Assembly (NCBI RefSeq): GCF_001190745.1
Contig: NZ_CP012196.1
Location: 1,178,001-1,242,000 of the forward strand
Direction of reading: 5' to 3'
DNA: 64,000 nt
Source: Campylobacter gracilis
GTDB taxonomy: Bacteria; Campylobacterota; Campylobacteria; Campylobacterales; Campylobacteraceae
Positions within the stretch are counted from its first letter, which is position 1. Each line of letters opens with the position of its first letter. The position numbers and the translations under genes are program-made. Below are positions 1 to 9,101 of the stretch, piece by piece. The notes beneath the pieces were generated by a model that was not told the origin of the DNA, did not search any database, and saw nothing but the letters and a program-made list of their open reading frames with translations.

Positions 1-179
1 TTCAAAGCAGAACTCGGCGCCGTGCGGTCAAAACCCGCCCCGGCGTCTAAATTTAGTATCGCGCTGTCGTTGTTGGCGCGCAAAATTTCATTATCAAACG
101 CCGCAAAGATCATCTCGTTGATGAGCCTATTCATCTCCTCGCCGCCGCCGCCGTGGCTTAAAAGTATAGTTTCGTTCAA
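1..179 (-). CDS. hypE: Hydrogenase maturation protein HypE (N-terminal part, cut by window edge)
   Basis: HypE dehydrates the thiocarboxamide on its C-terminal cysteine to the cyanide that becomes a ligand of the NiFe hydrogenase iron; HypF supplies the carbamoyl group. Only the first 59 codons are present. The translation starts NETILLSHGGGGEEMNRLI and continues to ANNDSAILNLDAG; the SHGGGGEEM N-terminus and the NDSA(I/V)L strand are typical of HypE. I take TTG at 179 as the start. An AAAGGA ribosome site lies about 6 bases upstream, an in-frame stop lies at 201-203, and no ATG is available. A gap of 184 bp of AAATTT-rich sequence separates it from the hypD stop, so it is less tightly coupled than hypB-hypC-hypD. 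hypA, often next in Campylobacter, would lie off the left edge. Confidence 0.9.
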   Translation of the reverse strand, partial: MNETILLSHGGGGEEMNRLINEMIFAAFDNEILRANNDSAILNLDAGAGFDRTAPSSAL

Positions 180-363
180 ATTTTTCCTTTTCGCTCGGTT
201 TTAAAATTTAAAGCCCGTATTCCGGAGTCGAACGAGCCGTGCCGCTACGACGCCGCGCAAAATTTTAAAGTAAAATTTAGCGCGGCGATTTCGCTTTGGT
301 TAAAATTTTAAAGCATGACTTATTTTTAAAATTTACGCTCTGCTAGCCGGATACCGCGCGCAT

Positions 364-1461
364 TTAGCCCGCGTTTTTGATGTCGCCGTATTTATAGTAC
401 GCCGCACACGCCCCTTCGCTTGAAACCATGCACGATCCTATCGGGTTTTGAGGCGTGCAGTGTTTGCCGAAAACTTTGCAATCATACGGGCTTTTTTTGC
501 CGCGTAAAATTTCGCCGCAGATACAGGCCTTGCTCTCGGGAGCGCTCTGTACGCTGCAATCAAACTGCACCCTGGCATCTAGCGCCGCGTACTGCGGGCG
601 CAACTTCATGCCGCTTTTTGGAATTTCGCCGAGCCCTCGCCACGGAAAATCGCAAATTTCAAAATATTTATCTATTAAATTTTGCGCTTTTTGGTTGCCG
701 TCCTCTTTTACGACGCGCTCGTATTCGTTGAAAACTTCGTAGGTGCCGGCGTTTTGCTGCTCCACCAAATTTAACACGCCCGCCATTATATCAAGCGGCT
801 CAAATCCGCTTACGGCGATCGGTTTTTTGTAATCCCGCGCAATGCTTTCGTAGGCCTTCGCGCCGGTGATCACGCTTACGTGGCTAGGCCCCAAAAACGC
901 ATCGATCTGCACATCCGCGTCGTCTAAGATTGCTCGCACGGGAGCGGGCACTGTGACGTGGTTGATGTGAAAAAAGAGATTTTTTAGCCCCAAGCTTAGC
1001 GCTTTATCGATAAGCACGGCGCTCATCGGCGTCGTCGTCTCAAAGCCGATCGCAAAGAATATCACCGTTTTTTGCGGATTTTCCTGCGCGATCCTTATGC
1101 AATCAAGCGGACTATAAAGCGCTCTGATGTCGTGCCCCTCGCTGCGCAGCTTCTGCAAGCTGGTGCGAGAGCCGGGCACGCGCAGCATGTCTGCTAGAGT
1201 GCAAAAAATACTCTGCGGCATCGCGGCGAGCTTGATCGCCTCGTCGATGCGACTGCGCGGCATCACGCACACCGGACAGCCGGGGCCGTGGATAAATTTG
1301 ATATTTTCGCCGACCAGGCTAGGAAGGCCGAATTTCATGATCGAGTGCGTGTGTCCGCCGCAAATCTCCATGATGTTTAGCGGCTTTTTGCTTTTGGAAA
1401 TTATCAGCTTGCTAAGCGCTAAAATCAGCTCCTTATCCCTAAAATCCTTGATTAGATCCAT
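364..1461 (-). CDS. hypD: Hydrogenase formation protein HypD
   Basis: HypD is the iron-sulfur scaffold on which, with HypC, the Fe(CN)2CO group of NiFe hydrogenase is assembled in the cytoplasm. At 365 aa it has normal family length and no insert. Visible motifs are EICGGHTH near residue 33, GPGCPVCV near residue 60, the GFETTTP segment mid-protein, and the cysteine-rich C-terminus (CICGEILRG, KVFGKHCTPQNPIGSCMVS) that binds the 4Fe-4S cluster. The start is ATG at 1461, 36 bp after the hypC stop, consistent with one hypBCD transcript. Unlike HypF and HydD in the same block, this protein is free of Asn/Gln-rich inserts. Confidence 0.96.
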   Translation of the reverse strand: MDLIKDFRDKELILALSKLIISKSKKPLNIMEICGGHTHSIMKFGLPSLVGENIKFIHGPGCPVCVMPRSRIDEAIKLAAMPQSIFCTLADMLRVPGSRTSLQKLRSEGHDIRALYSPLDCIRIAQENPQKTVIFFAIGFETTTPMSAVLIDKALSLGLKNLFFHINHVTVPAPVRAILDDADVQIDAFLGPSHVSVITGAKAYESIARDYKKPIAVSGFEPLDIMAGVLNLVEQQNAGTYEVFNEYERVVKEDGNQKAQNLIDKYFEICDFPWRGLGEIPKSGMKLRPQYAALDARVQFDCSVQSAPESKACICGEILRGKKSPYDCKVFGKHCTPQNPIGSCMVSSEGACAAYYKYGDIKNAG

Positions 1462-1496
1462 TATTTACCTTAAATTTTACGGGTTTGCAAGTCGCT

Positions 1497-1778
1497 TTAA
1501 TTCTCTGCGCCGGCTCTCGGCTCTATGCTTTCATACACGGAACCCTCTTCCGCCCTCATCTGCTTTGCAATCTGCTCGTAAATTTCGATACTCTCCTTCG
1601 CTCGCTGCGTATCGATCTTCTCCATCGCAAAGCCCACGTGGATCAGCACGTACTCCCCGACCGCCGCGGGCTCGGGGAGCAGATCCAAGCTCACGCCGCG
1701 GCGCACGCCCAGAGTCTCCACGGTCGCGAAATTATTTTCGTCGATTGAGATGATTTTTGAAGGGATTGAAAGGCACAT
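1497..1778 (-). CDS. hypC: Hydrogenase maturation chaperone HypC
   Basis: HypC is a small chaperone that shuttles the Fe(CN)2CO unit from HypD to the hydrogenase large-subunit precursor. The product is 93 aa and begins MCLSIPSKI; the N-terminal Met-Cys is the essential iron/HypD-binding cysteine of the family. An upstream in-frame ATG exists at 1817, but it would add 13 residues inside hypB and bury the required N-terminal cysteine, so the 1778 start is preferred. The start overlaps the hypB stop as TAATG, which indicates translational coupling. The strand pattern VETLGVRRGVSLDLL and GEYVLIHVGFAMEKID matches the HypC/HupF beta-barrel. Confidence 0.95.
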   Translation of the reverse strand: MCLSIPSKIISIDENNFATVETLGVRRGVSLDLLPEPAAVGEYVLIHVGFAMEKIDTQRAKESIEIYEQIAKQMRAEEGSVYESIEPRAGAEN

Positions 1779-2605
1779 TAACGAAATTCCTTCTTGTATT
1801 GTAGGAATTTCAGCCATTTCTCCACGCCCTCGCCGCTTTTGCTATCAAGCGCGATGACGTCGGCTTTTGGGTTGAGTTTATGCACTTCGCGCACTACTTC
1901 ATCCATATCGAAGTCAAAATGCGGTAGCAGCGCGGTTTTAGTGATTACGACGCAGTCTGCGCGACGAAATATCACGGGGTATTTTGCGATTTTATCGCTG
2001 CCCTCGGGCACGCTTAGAAGCACCACGTTCAGGTGCGCGCCCACGTCGAATGCCGCCGGGCAGACGAGGTTTCCAACGTTTTCTATGAAAACCAGATCCA
2101 AATTTTTAGTATCGATATGATGAAGCCCCTCGTGAACCATAAAGGCGTCCAGATGGCAGGTCTCGCCGGTGCTGATCTGATGGGCCTGCGCGCCCGCTTT
2201 TATGATGCGATCGGCGTCGCGGTTAGTCTCTAGATCGCCCTCGATGACGCCGATTTTAAATTTGCCACTTTTGATAGTGGTCTCAAGTAGCGTCGTCTTG
2301 CCGCTACCGGGGCTACTCATCAAATTTAGACATAAAATTTTATCCTCGTCAAAATGAGCTCTGTTGTGAGCGGCCTCCTCGTCGTTGGCGCTTAAAATTT
2401 TACTCATCACCTCGATTGTCTTGGCGTCGCTAATAGCGACATTTGCGTGGACGTGATCGTGCGCGTCGTGCTCGTGATCGATCCCCGCCTCGTGCATATG
2501 AGCGTGGGAGTGGACGGTGCCGTCCGCGTGGGTATGGAGATGCTCGTGCGAATGAGCACCCGTCTCGTGAGTATGGCCTACTGAACAGCCGCAATCTTTA
2601 CACAT
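1778..2605 (-). CDS. hypB: Hydrogenase nickel incorporation GTPase HypB
   Basis: HypB is a SIMIBI-class GTPase that, with HypA, delivers Ni(II) to the hydrogenase (and sometimes urease) active site. The 275-aa protein starts MCKDCGCSVGH, where CxxCGC is the high-affinity Ni site of many HypB proteins. It continues with a long His-rich metal-storage stretch (residues about 10-55, many H-x-H pairs), then the P-loop SSPGSGKTTLLE near residue 97, EGDLETNRDADRI, the metal-site CHLDA, and the guanine-specificity motif VITKTAL. The His-rich tract is encoded by imperfect GTG/CGT-containing codons rather than by AAATTT words, so it differs in kind from the inserts elsewhere in the window. It overlaps hypC by one base and is probably first gene of the hypBCD transcript. 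Confidence 0.96.
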   Translation of the reverse strand: MCKDCGCSVGHTHETGAHSHEHLHTHADGTVHSHAHMHEAGIDHEHDAHDHVHANVAISDAKTIEVMSKILSANDEEAAHNRAHFDEDKILCLNLMSSPGSGKTTLLETTIKSGKFKIGVIEGDLETNRDADRIIKAGAQAHQISTGETCHLDAFMVHEGLHHIDTKNLDLVFIENVGNLVCPAAFDVGAHLNVVLLSVPEGSDKIAKYPVIFRRADCVVITKTALLPHFDFDMDEVVREVHKLNPKADVIALDSKSGEGVEKWLKFLQYKKEFR

Positions 2606-3344
2606 TTTTTATCCTTGGAAAATAAATTTTGCGCGTAAAATACCACGTTTTTGCTTTAAACGGCGTAAATTTGATAAATTTTATATCAAGATGCAAAATT
2701 TTATGAAATTTAATGAGGCTTGAAATTTACGCGCTTTGTTTTCGTCTAAATTTCGTGCGCTGTTTGCGAAGGCTCGACACAAAATTTTAAAGCTCACGGC
2801 AAAGGCGCTACTTTAAATTTTATCGCCTGCTCGCAGATTGTAAAGCCGCACTCTCTAAATTTAGACCTCGCAGCTCGCAATGGCTCAAAATAAACCAGAG
2901 ATTGCCGTAGATAGAAGCACGAAATTCAGGGCTTGCGAGTGGATTTTATCCCGGTACTCTACAATCTCGCGCGTGCTCTCCGGCGTGCCGAATACCAGCG
3001 GCGACCATTTTAATATCGATTTTGCGCTAACTCGGGCTTTACAAATACGACACAAAAGCGGCGCCTATAAAATTTAGTCGCGAGCTGCTGCGCCAGTTTC
3101 GTGCCTGTGCGTAAATTTAAACCCGCGGCAAGAATACTTTTTGATTAAAATTTCAAAATTTCATACTCGCCGCGTAAATTTAAACAAATTTTATTTGCAC
3201 GCCTTGCGCAGCCGCGTCGCCCAAATTCGCTACTCGATCGAGAATCGCGCTGCACAACTCGCAAAAGTCGTGCCGCAGCTGCGTTTAAATTTAAAGGCGC
3301 ATAAATTTAGCACGACGCGCTGTTTTTAAAAACGTGCAAACGCC
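2606..3344. other. Intergenic region between nikR and hypB
   Basis: This 739-bp stretch has no convincing intact gene. It is dense in AAATTT/AAATTTTA words on both strands. One open stretch on the minus strand (2885..3064, listed separately) reads like protein. Because hypB begins at 2605, its promoter should lie in the right part of this gap in minus orientation, but I see no clear -10/-35 pair. No NikR operator of the E. coli GTATGA-N16-TCATAC kind was found. Confidence 0.5.
2885..3064 (-). pseudogene. Possible gene remnant or small ORF, 59 codons
   Basis: Minus-strand frame opened by TAG (3065-3067) and closed by TGA (2885-2887). It reads through CRICKARVSAKSIL, then WSPLVFGTPESTREIVEYR, then ALNFVLLSTAISGLF. 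There is no ATG; only an internal TTG could serve as a start, with no good ribosome site. The composition (balanced charged and hydrophobic residues, a CRIC motif, a hydrophobic C-terminus) looks more like protein than the surrounding AAATTT spacer. I do not recognise a family. The plus strand of the same stretch is also open (about 65 codons), so both readings remain possible and a chance ORF cannot be excluded. Confidence 0.25.
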
Positions 3345-3776
3345 CTACGCTTCGGTGATGACCGCCTTTACGAGCTTGGAAAATTTCACCCCTTTTAGCG
3401 CGCCGATTTTGGCGCTGAGCCGCTCGATCTTTGAAATTTTATCCCGCATCGTGATCTCCTCGAAGCAGTGGCGCTCGTCGATGTGGAAGTGGCTGGTGCT
3501 GACGATGGTGACGTTTGCGTGGTGCTCGATCTCTACGAGCTGCTCGATCAGATCGCTTTGGTGATGATCGTAAGCGATGCAAAGCACGCCCACGCAGTCA
3601 TCCTCGCCATCTCCGTGAAGCACGCCCTCGACCATCTTTTCGCGTATGAGATCGCGGATAAACTCGCTGCGGCTTAGGTACTGCTTGGCGCGCACCATTT
3701 CATCGAGATCCTCAAAAAGCTTCGTCGGCAGCGAAATGCTAAATCTTACGGCGCTCTCTTTTTCCTCTTTTTTCAT
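3345..3776 (-). CDS. nikR: Nickel-responsive transcriptional regulator NikR
   Basis: NikR is a ribbon-helix-helix repressor/activator that senses Ni(II) and controls nickel uptake, and in epsilonproteobacteria also nickel enzymes. The 143-aa product is family length. The N-terminal RHH DNA-binding part is RFSISLPTKLFEDLDEMV followed by SRSEFIRDLI (residues about 10-45). The C-terminal ACT-like domain carries the square-planar Ni site: His in EHH, then H-x-H in SHFHIDE and Cys in RHCFEE, matching the E. coli H76/H87/H89/C95 layout. A GGGGAG ribosome site precedes the ATG at 3776. It stands alone between hypF and hypB, with about 590 and 740 bp of spacer on either side, so it probably has its own promoter and links hydrogenase maturation to nickel supply. 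Confidence 0.93.
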   Translation of the reverse strand: MKKEEKESAVRFSISLPTKLFEDLDEMVRAKQYLSRSEFIRDLIREKMVEGVLHGDGEDDCVGVLCIAYDHHQSDLIEQLVEIEHHANVTIVSTSHFHIDERHCFEEITMRDKISKIERLSAKIGALKGVKFSKLVKAVITEA

Positions 3777-4367
3777 AGCTCCCCTTATTTCGCGTATTTT
3801 AAACGTAATTTTACCGAAATTCCGCTCAAATAGTAAGAATTTCGCGCTAATTTGGCTTATTCTTTAAAATTTAAAGCTCCAAAGCATCGTGCGTATTTTG
3901 AAATTTTACTCGCGATTTCGCGTTGTATTTTAGTGCTAGCGCGATGAAATTTACCGGTGCTACGTTATTTTAATTCTACCGCGAGCTTGCGTCCAAATTT
4001 TAAGAGTCAGGCGCTAAATAGCGTCTTAGCTTGGGATTTGCGCAGTTATTTAGCCATGCGCCGCGGTAGAATTTTGCATCGGTTGCCATAGTGGTGCGCC
4101 GTGATGCCATGGCGGTCAACGGCGCGCCGTTAAATTTTAAAATTTTAACGTTTCAGCTGCGACATATAAAGACAGCAAGGCGTAAATTTATTCGCTGATT
4201 TTGCGATTTTAGAAAAGCTAGCCGCAGTGATTTTATCGTCCGTAGCGTTAGAATTTACGCAAAGAGCAGGTAGGGCGCAGAGCCATCAAATTTAGCGGCG
4301 AGATGAGACTAATAAATTTTACAAAGAGCGAGCTTAACGGCTATAATTGCGTTTTTTGCGGACGAGT
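3777..4367. other. Intergenic region between hypF and nikR
   Basis: No gene is supported in these 591 bp. The sequence is a mix of AAATTT-type words and GC-rich stretches. A hairpin with CGTTAAA/TTTAACG arms around an AATTTT-rich centre lies at 4128..4150, about 220 bp past the hypF stop; it may help end the hypF transcript. The nikR promoter should lie near 3785-3840 in minus orientation but is not clear. Confidence 0.4.
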
Positions 4368-7300
4368 TTAGCGCGAAATTTCGCTTAGATATGCCGCGAG
4401 CTGCCCGTATGCGATGCCGCTGTCGTTGCAAGGAACGGCGCGATTTAGATGAAATTTTATCCCTCGCTCGCGCAGCTTTTCGCACGTAAGATTTAGAAGC
4501 GTGGCGTTTTGAAAGACCCCGCCGCTTAGCACGACCTCGAGCCCGAAGCCCTCCGCAAACTCCGCGATGAAGTTTGCCAGGCCGTTGATAAATTTCGTCG
4601 CAGCCAAGCGCGGCTCATCGCTCAAAGCCTGCAAAAATGCCTCTTCGTAATCGATCACATAGCATTCGCCCTCAAAGCTCGGCGCGCAAGCTCTATTTTG
4701 CGGGGTTTGATCCGCATCAGTGGCGTTTTTGCTTTCCAAATTTATTAAATTCAGGGCGGACGCTTGGTTTATAGAATTTGCGGCGGAACTTTCATTCTTT
4801 TTGCCGCTGCCTTCGGCGATGTTTTGAGCCGCTAGTCCAAGCTCATTTTTACTTGCCGTATCATCCGCAAGCTCTTTAAAATCGCTTTGCAACGTGCAGC
4901 CATCTTTCACGCCGCTACGATTTTGCGCATTTAAACCGCCCTGCCCCGCTTCGCGCGCCAAATCATCGGCGCTTTGCTGCTGCAAAGCGGGTTGCGGCGC
5001 GTTTTGGGTAAAATTTTCGCCCTCCTTTCGCAGCGTAAATTCGTAACTCTGCTCGCAGCCGTCGATATATAGATTCTCAAGTCGCATACCCGCTTCGCCG
5101 TCGAAGCTTACGGTTCGCAGGCCGCAAATGACCGCAGCAAACGCGTCGAATAGCCGCCCTAGCGAGCTTGAGCGGATGGCACGCGGCGCGATTTTTTCTA
5201 AATTTGCTACTTCGCTCGCGTTAAATTTTGCCAAAAACTCGCGCGCAGCGTCCTTTGCATTGAATTTAAATATGAGCGCGAGCGCGAGCTTGTAGATGTT
5301 TTTGATTGCATTCTCGCCGCCGATAAGCGCGATCTCGTCGAATTTCGCTACGCGATTAAAGCCGAACTCGTTAAAAATCATCATTTCGCCGCCCCAGATC
5401 GTGCCGTCCGTGCCGTAGCCGGTGCCGTCGAAGCAGAAGCCGAGGTATTTTTTGCCGCTGCCTAGCAGCTCATTTTGCGCCAGATTCGACACCAGATGCG
5501 CGAAATGGTGTTGGTAGCGGATCATGGGGTATCCGCGCTGCTCGAAAAAACGCGTGTGTGAAAACTGCGGGTGCAAATCCGCGATGACGGCATCGAACTT
5601 CAGCTCGTAGGCGCGCACGAACATATCCAAAAGCGCGAAAAATCGCTCATTCGTGGCGACGTTTTTAAGATCGCCGATGTAGGGCGAGATGAAAATTTGC
5701 CCGTCTTTGTAGATCGCAAACTCATTTTTAAGCTCTGCTCCGAGCGCCAGGAAAGTGCCTTTGAGCTGGAATTTGCTAGGGAAAATTTTTGGATTCATTC
5801 CGCGAGATGTTCGCAAAAACAACGCGCGATTTAGAGCGTCCGCTTCGGCGGAAAAATTTGTGTATCTCGCCAAATTCGCGGTATTTGTCGGTTTTGCGGC
5901 ATTTGCGAAATTTACGAGGCTTGTGGGATTTGCAACGTTTTTTAAATTTGCGAAACCTGTGGCGCAGGCGGATTTCGTTTCGCAAACAGGTTTCGCTTTG
6001 GCGACAGAATTTGCGTCATCTTGGTTTTTTTGAGGCGCCGAATTTGCGGAGTCGCGGCTGTTTTTTGAAGTGAAATCTGCGACGTCGCAACTTGTATCCG
6101 TATCGGAAGGTCTTTGCGAGTTCTCGAAATTTCGCCTATCTGCGAAATTTTCCTTAAAATTTTGCGGCGCGATAAGGGTTTGTGCGGTTGCGGAATTCTG
6201 CGTTAGAATGGAATTTTGCGCAGAGTTTTCCGTCTGAGCGCAGATCGGAAGCGGCTCGGAAATTTTACTAGAATTGCAAGCCATTTTTAAATCAGGCGAT
6301 AAAGTTCGCGCTTCAAACTGCGGTAAAAACGCGATACTATCGTCGCTCGGCGTTAAAATTTCGCGGTCGTTATCCAGATAAAACGAGATGACGCTGCCCA
6401 GCTTCGCGCGCAACTCCTCGTTGCTAAAAATAATGGGCTCGCCGCTAATGTTGGCGCTTGTGGCGACGATCGGGCGATCAAAGTATTCAAAAAGCAGCAG
6501 ATGCACGCCGGTGTTGGCTAGGAAAATGCCGATTTTATTAAGGTTTGGCGCCACGCTCGGAGCGATGAAAATCATTCCTGCCCTAAAAATCGCCGAAAAA
6601 CTCGCGGGCAAACGCACGAAATCGTCCCCGTTATCGGAATATGCGCCACGCACGTCCGCCACACACGCCTGCGCAGAGCATGAGCCTTGCGAATTTATCG
6701 TCTGTTGCGAACTTAGCTCGCTCACCGCACATTGCAAAGCCGCCTTATCTGCAGCGTTTTGCAAGTCCTGCTCACACGCCCCATATCGCGAGTTTGCCCT
6801 ATCCGCGGCATATTGCAAACTTGAAATATTCGCGGATCTTTGCGAAACGGGCTCGCTCGCTGCAGGCTGCAAATCAGATATCTTCGTTGAGAGTTGTAAA
6901 TTTTGCTCGTCCGCATGCCAAGAATCGGGCGATACGTATCGCAGTTCTCTGCTATTTGCCGCAAATTGCGATTTTAACTCGTTAATCGTAACTTGCGCCT
7001 CGCTTACTGCTTGCGGTGAGCTCAAATTTTTAACCGCGCGTTGCAAATCAGACCGATCGTATGCGCGCTCTAGCTCGTTTGCCGCTAGCGTATCACAGGC
7101 GAAATTACGGTGCGCCGTTTTACTGAAAATTTGCGCACTCTGTAATTCGCCCTGCTCCGTGTAATTCTCAGCGCCTTGCGTGCTAAAATTTAGCGCCGCG
7201 GAATTGCGTAAATTTTGTAACGCAGAGCCCCGCCCTTGCGCCGCCTCTTCTTGCTCGCCCGCAAATCTCGGCGATATAGGATTTTTGCCTTGCGCCTTTA

Positions 7301-8816
7301 AATTTTGTGTGCCGAAATCCGCCGCAAAGCCCGTCAGCGTGCGCCAAGAAAACTCACGCTTTTTTAAAATCACGATCGGCTTGACGTTACAGTCTATCAG
7401 CGCCTTTTCCTCTGCGCTTAAGCTTGCCGCGCGCCCTGCCTGCGCTGCGTCGCGGCACATGATTGCAAAGGGCTTACTCGGGCGCTTTTTGAGCGTTCGC
7501 AGCATGCGTACTGCGCGCTCGTTCGTCGCATCGCAGACGATGTGAAAGCCGCCCATTCCCTTGATCGCGCCGATCTGTCCGCGCCACAAAAGCTCCGCCG
7601 TGCGCGCTATCGCCTCCTCGCCGCTTGATAAAATTTCGCCGCCCGCGCCGCATAAAAACAGCTGCGGACCGCAGTGCGGGCAAGAGATCGGCTCGGCGTG
7701 ATAGCGGCGCGTGAGCGGGTCCGTGTATTCGCCGCGGCAGAACTCGCACATCTCAAACGCCCTCATCGTGGTGTTTACGCGGTCGTACGGCAGCGCGGCG
7801 ATGATGCTAAGGCGCGGGCCGCAATCAGTGCAGTTGATAAAAGGATAGTGGAAGCGCGGATTTTGCGGGTCGTAAAACTCTTTTTTGCACTGATCGCAGA
7901 TCGCAAAATCGGGCAAAATCGGGTTAAATTTACGCCCCTCCTTGGATTGCGTGATCTTAAAATCAGTAAAATTCTGCGTAAAATCTTGTGTATTTAGATC
8001 GGTGCGAGTAATTTTATCGATACGACAAAGCGGCGGCGCTTCGCTGCGGAGGCGCTGCTCGAAAATTTTTAAAATTTCTTCTTCGCACAGATATTGCCCT
8101 GCGCTTTGCGAATCGTGTTTAAAGCCGTCCAAATCTCCCTTCGCACCTTGCAAGTCCTCTTTCGCATCTTGCAAGTCGCGCTTAGTATTTTGTAAATATT
8201 GCGACGATTCATTCTGCGACATACCGCCCTGCTGCGACGAATTTTGCACGATAAAATTTTGATCCGACGAAGCGGGCAAAATGGAGCCCTGCTTGTTTAG
8301 ATCGGTCTTGAATAGGTTTGGTAAAAATTTCTCGCTCGCTGCGGCTTGCGAATAGCTCGTCAAATCATGAGGCAAGCTCGTCAAATCTGAATCGGGCAGG
8401 CTTACTAAATCATTCAATAAATCGCGCGACGAGCCGGTCAAATCATTTGGCGAGTTCGGTGCGTTCTGCGACGAAAAGGAGCTCTCGTTTAAATTTGAAC
8501 TTGCAAAATTTCGTAATGAGTTTGCGGCTTCGTTAGAATCCGACTCGGCAGAATTTAAAGACCGAGCAGCTGATAACGATACTTTCTGTGCTTGAATTTC
8601 GTTAGAATTTGGCTCATCTAAATTTAAAGGTGCAAAATTTTTATCGACTGAGTTCTGTTGCGCCCCAAAAATGTCTGCGCAAACGATGATTTTAACGCCT
8701 TCGCCGTCGTTATAAACCTCGCCTTTTAGCCCCAAATCCACGGCGAGCTTGTAGACGAACGGGCGAAACCCGACCCCCTGTACTGCTCCGAAAACCTCAA
8801 ATTTAGCCGCTTTCAT
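4368..8816 (-). CDS. hypF: Carbamoyltransferase HypF, with four large low-complexity insertions
   Basis: HypF converts carbamoyl phosphate and ATP to carbamoyl-adenylate and loads HypE, the source of the cyanide ligands of NiFe hydrogenase. The 1482-aa product is about twice the usual 750 aa. Conserved blocks in order: acylphosphatase-like start FGAVQGVGFRPF (residues 9-20); two zinc-finger units (CDQCKKEFY / NCTDCGPR and CEFCRGEYT / SCPHCGPQ); YrdC-like domain with KGMGGFHIVCDA and PIVATSANISGEPI; Kae1-like domain with HHFAHLVSN, GFCFDGTGYGTDG and the C-terminal LSGGVFQNA. Between them sit Ser/Asn/Gln/Ala-rich inserts at about residues 50-240, 490-728, 838-988 and 1262-1380. Removing them leaves about 780 aa. 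The start is ATG at 8816 with GAAAG seven bases upstream; an in-frame extension to 8864 is not needed. The reading frame is open throughout, so it is expanded, not broken. Confidence 0.93.
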   Translation of the reverse strand: MKAAKFEVFGAVQGVGFRPFVYKLAVDLGLKGEVYNDGEGVKIIVCADIFGAQQNSVDKNFAPLNLDEPNSNEIQAQKVSLSAARSLNSAESDSNEAANSLRNFASSNLNESSFSSQNAPNSPNDLTGSSRDLLNDLVSLPDSDLTSLPHDLTSYSQAAASEKFLPNLFKTDLNKQGSILPASSDQNFIVQNSSQQGGMSQNESSQYLQNTKRDLQDAKEDLQGAKGDLDGFKHDSQSAGQYLCEEEILKIFEQRLRSEAPPLCRIDKITRTDLNTQDFTQNFTDFKITQSKEGRKFNPILPDFAICDQCKKEFYDPQNPRFHYPFINCTDCGPRLSIIAALPYDRVNTTMRAFEMCEFCRGEYTDPLTRRYHAEPISCPHCGPQLFLCGAGGEILSSGEEAIARTAELLWRGQIGAIKGMGGFHIVCDATNERAVRMLRTLKKRPSKPFAIMCRDAAQAGRAASLSAEEKALIDCNVKPIVILKKREFSWRTLTGFAADFGTQNLKAQGKNPISPRFAGEQEEAAQGRGSALQNLRNSAALNFSTQGAENYTEQGELQSAQIFSKTAHRNFACDTLAANELERAYDRSDLQRAVKNLSSPQAVSEAQVTINELKSQFAANSRELRYVSPDSWHADEQNLQLSTKISDLQPAASEPVSQRSANISSLQYAADRANSRYGACEQDLQNAADKAALQCAVSELSSQQTINSQGSCSAQACVADVRGAYSDNGDDFVRLPASFSAIFRAGMIFIAPSVAPNLNKIGIFLANTGVHLLLFEYFDRPIVATSANISGEPIIFSNEELRAKLGSVISFYLDNDREILTPSDDSIAFLPQFEARTLSPDLKMACNSSKISEPLPICAQTENSAQNSILTQNSATAQTLIAPQNFKENFADRRNFENSQRPSDTDTSCDVADFTSKNSRDSANSAPQKNQDDANSVAKAKPVCETKSACATGFANLKNVANPTSLVNFANAAKPTNTANLARYTNFSAEADALNRALFLRTSRGMNPKIFPSKFQLKGTFLALGAELKNEFAIYKDGQIFISPYIGDLKNVATNERFFALLDMFVRAYELKFDAVIADLHPQFSHTRFFEQRGYPMIRYQHHFAHLVSNLAQNELLGSGKKYLGFCFDGTGYGTDGTIWGGEMMIFNEFGFNRVAKFDEIALIGGENAIKNIYKLALALIFKFNAKDAAREFLAKFNASEVANLEKIAPRAIRSSSLGRLFDAFAAVICGLRTVSFDGEAGMRLENLYIDGCEQSYEFTLRKEGENFTQNAPQPALQQQSADDLAREAGQGGLNAQNRSGVKDGCTLQSDFKELADDTASKNELGLAAQNIAEGSGKKNESSAANSINQASALNLINLESKNATDADQTPQNRACAPSFEGECYVIDYEEAFLQALSDEPRLAATKFINGLANFIAEFAEGFGLEVVLSGGVFQNATLLNLTCEKLRERGIKFHLNRAVPCNDSGIAYGQLAAYLSEISR

Positions 8817-9101
8817 GCACGTGCTTTCATAAATTGCGCGCCGCAGGAGCTGTTTTGCAAGCAAGTTGCGCTCGCAGCGGGCGGATAAAACGTACCGGGC
8901 GGTGCAAAATATGCTCTAAATTTAATAAAATTCGATCCTTCACGCCCGCGCCCTTTGCCGCTTTTTTTAAATTTTTCGAGGTCTCATTTGCGCTAAGCTT
9001 AGCCCGTATGGCGCAGCTATCGGCACCGCAATGCCAGCTCGACTTGCTGTTTCGAGAATATAGCTTTGAAGCTTTGCTAAAAATTAGCATATACACCCGA
9101 T

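Noticed and set aside
205-240. GTTCGACTCC on the minus strand, like a tRNA T-loop
   Set aside because: No matching T-stem, acceptor stem, anticodon arm or CCA end nearby.
6388-7164. 258-aa plus-strand ORF opposite hypF
   Set aside because: It is the reverse reading of HypF insert 2, with Cys-rich low-complexity content and no ribosome site; hypF on the other strand has clear domains.
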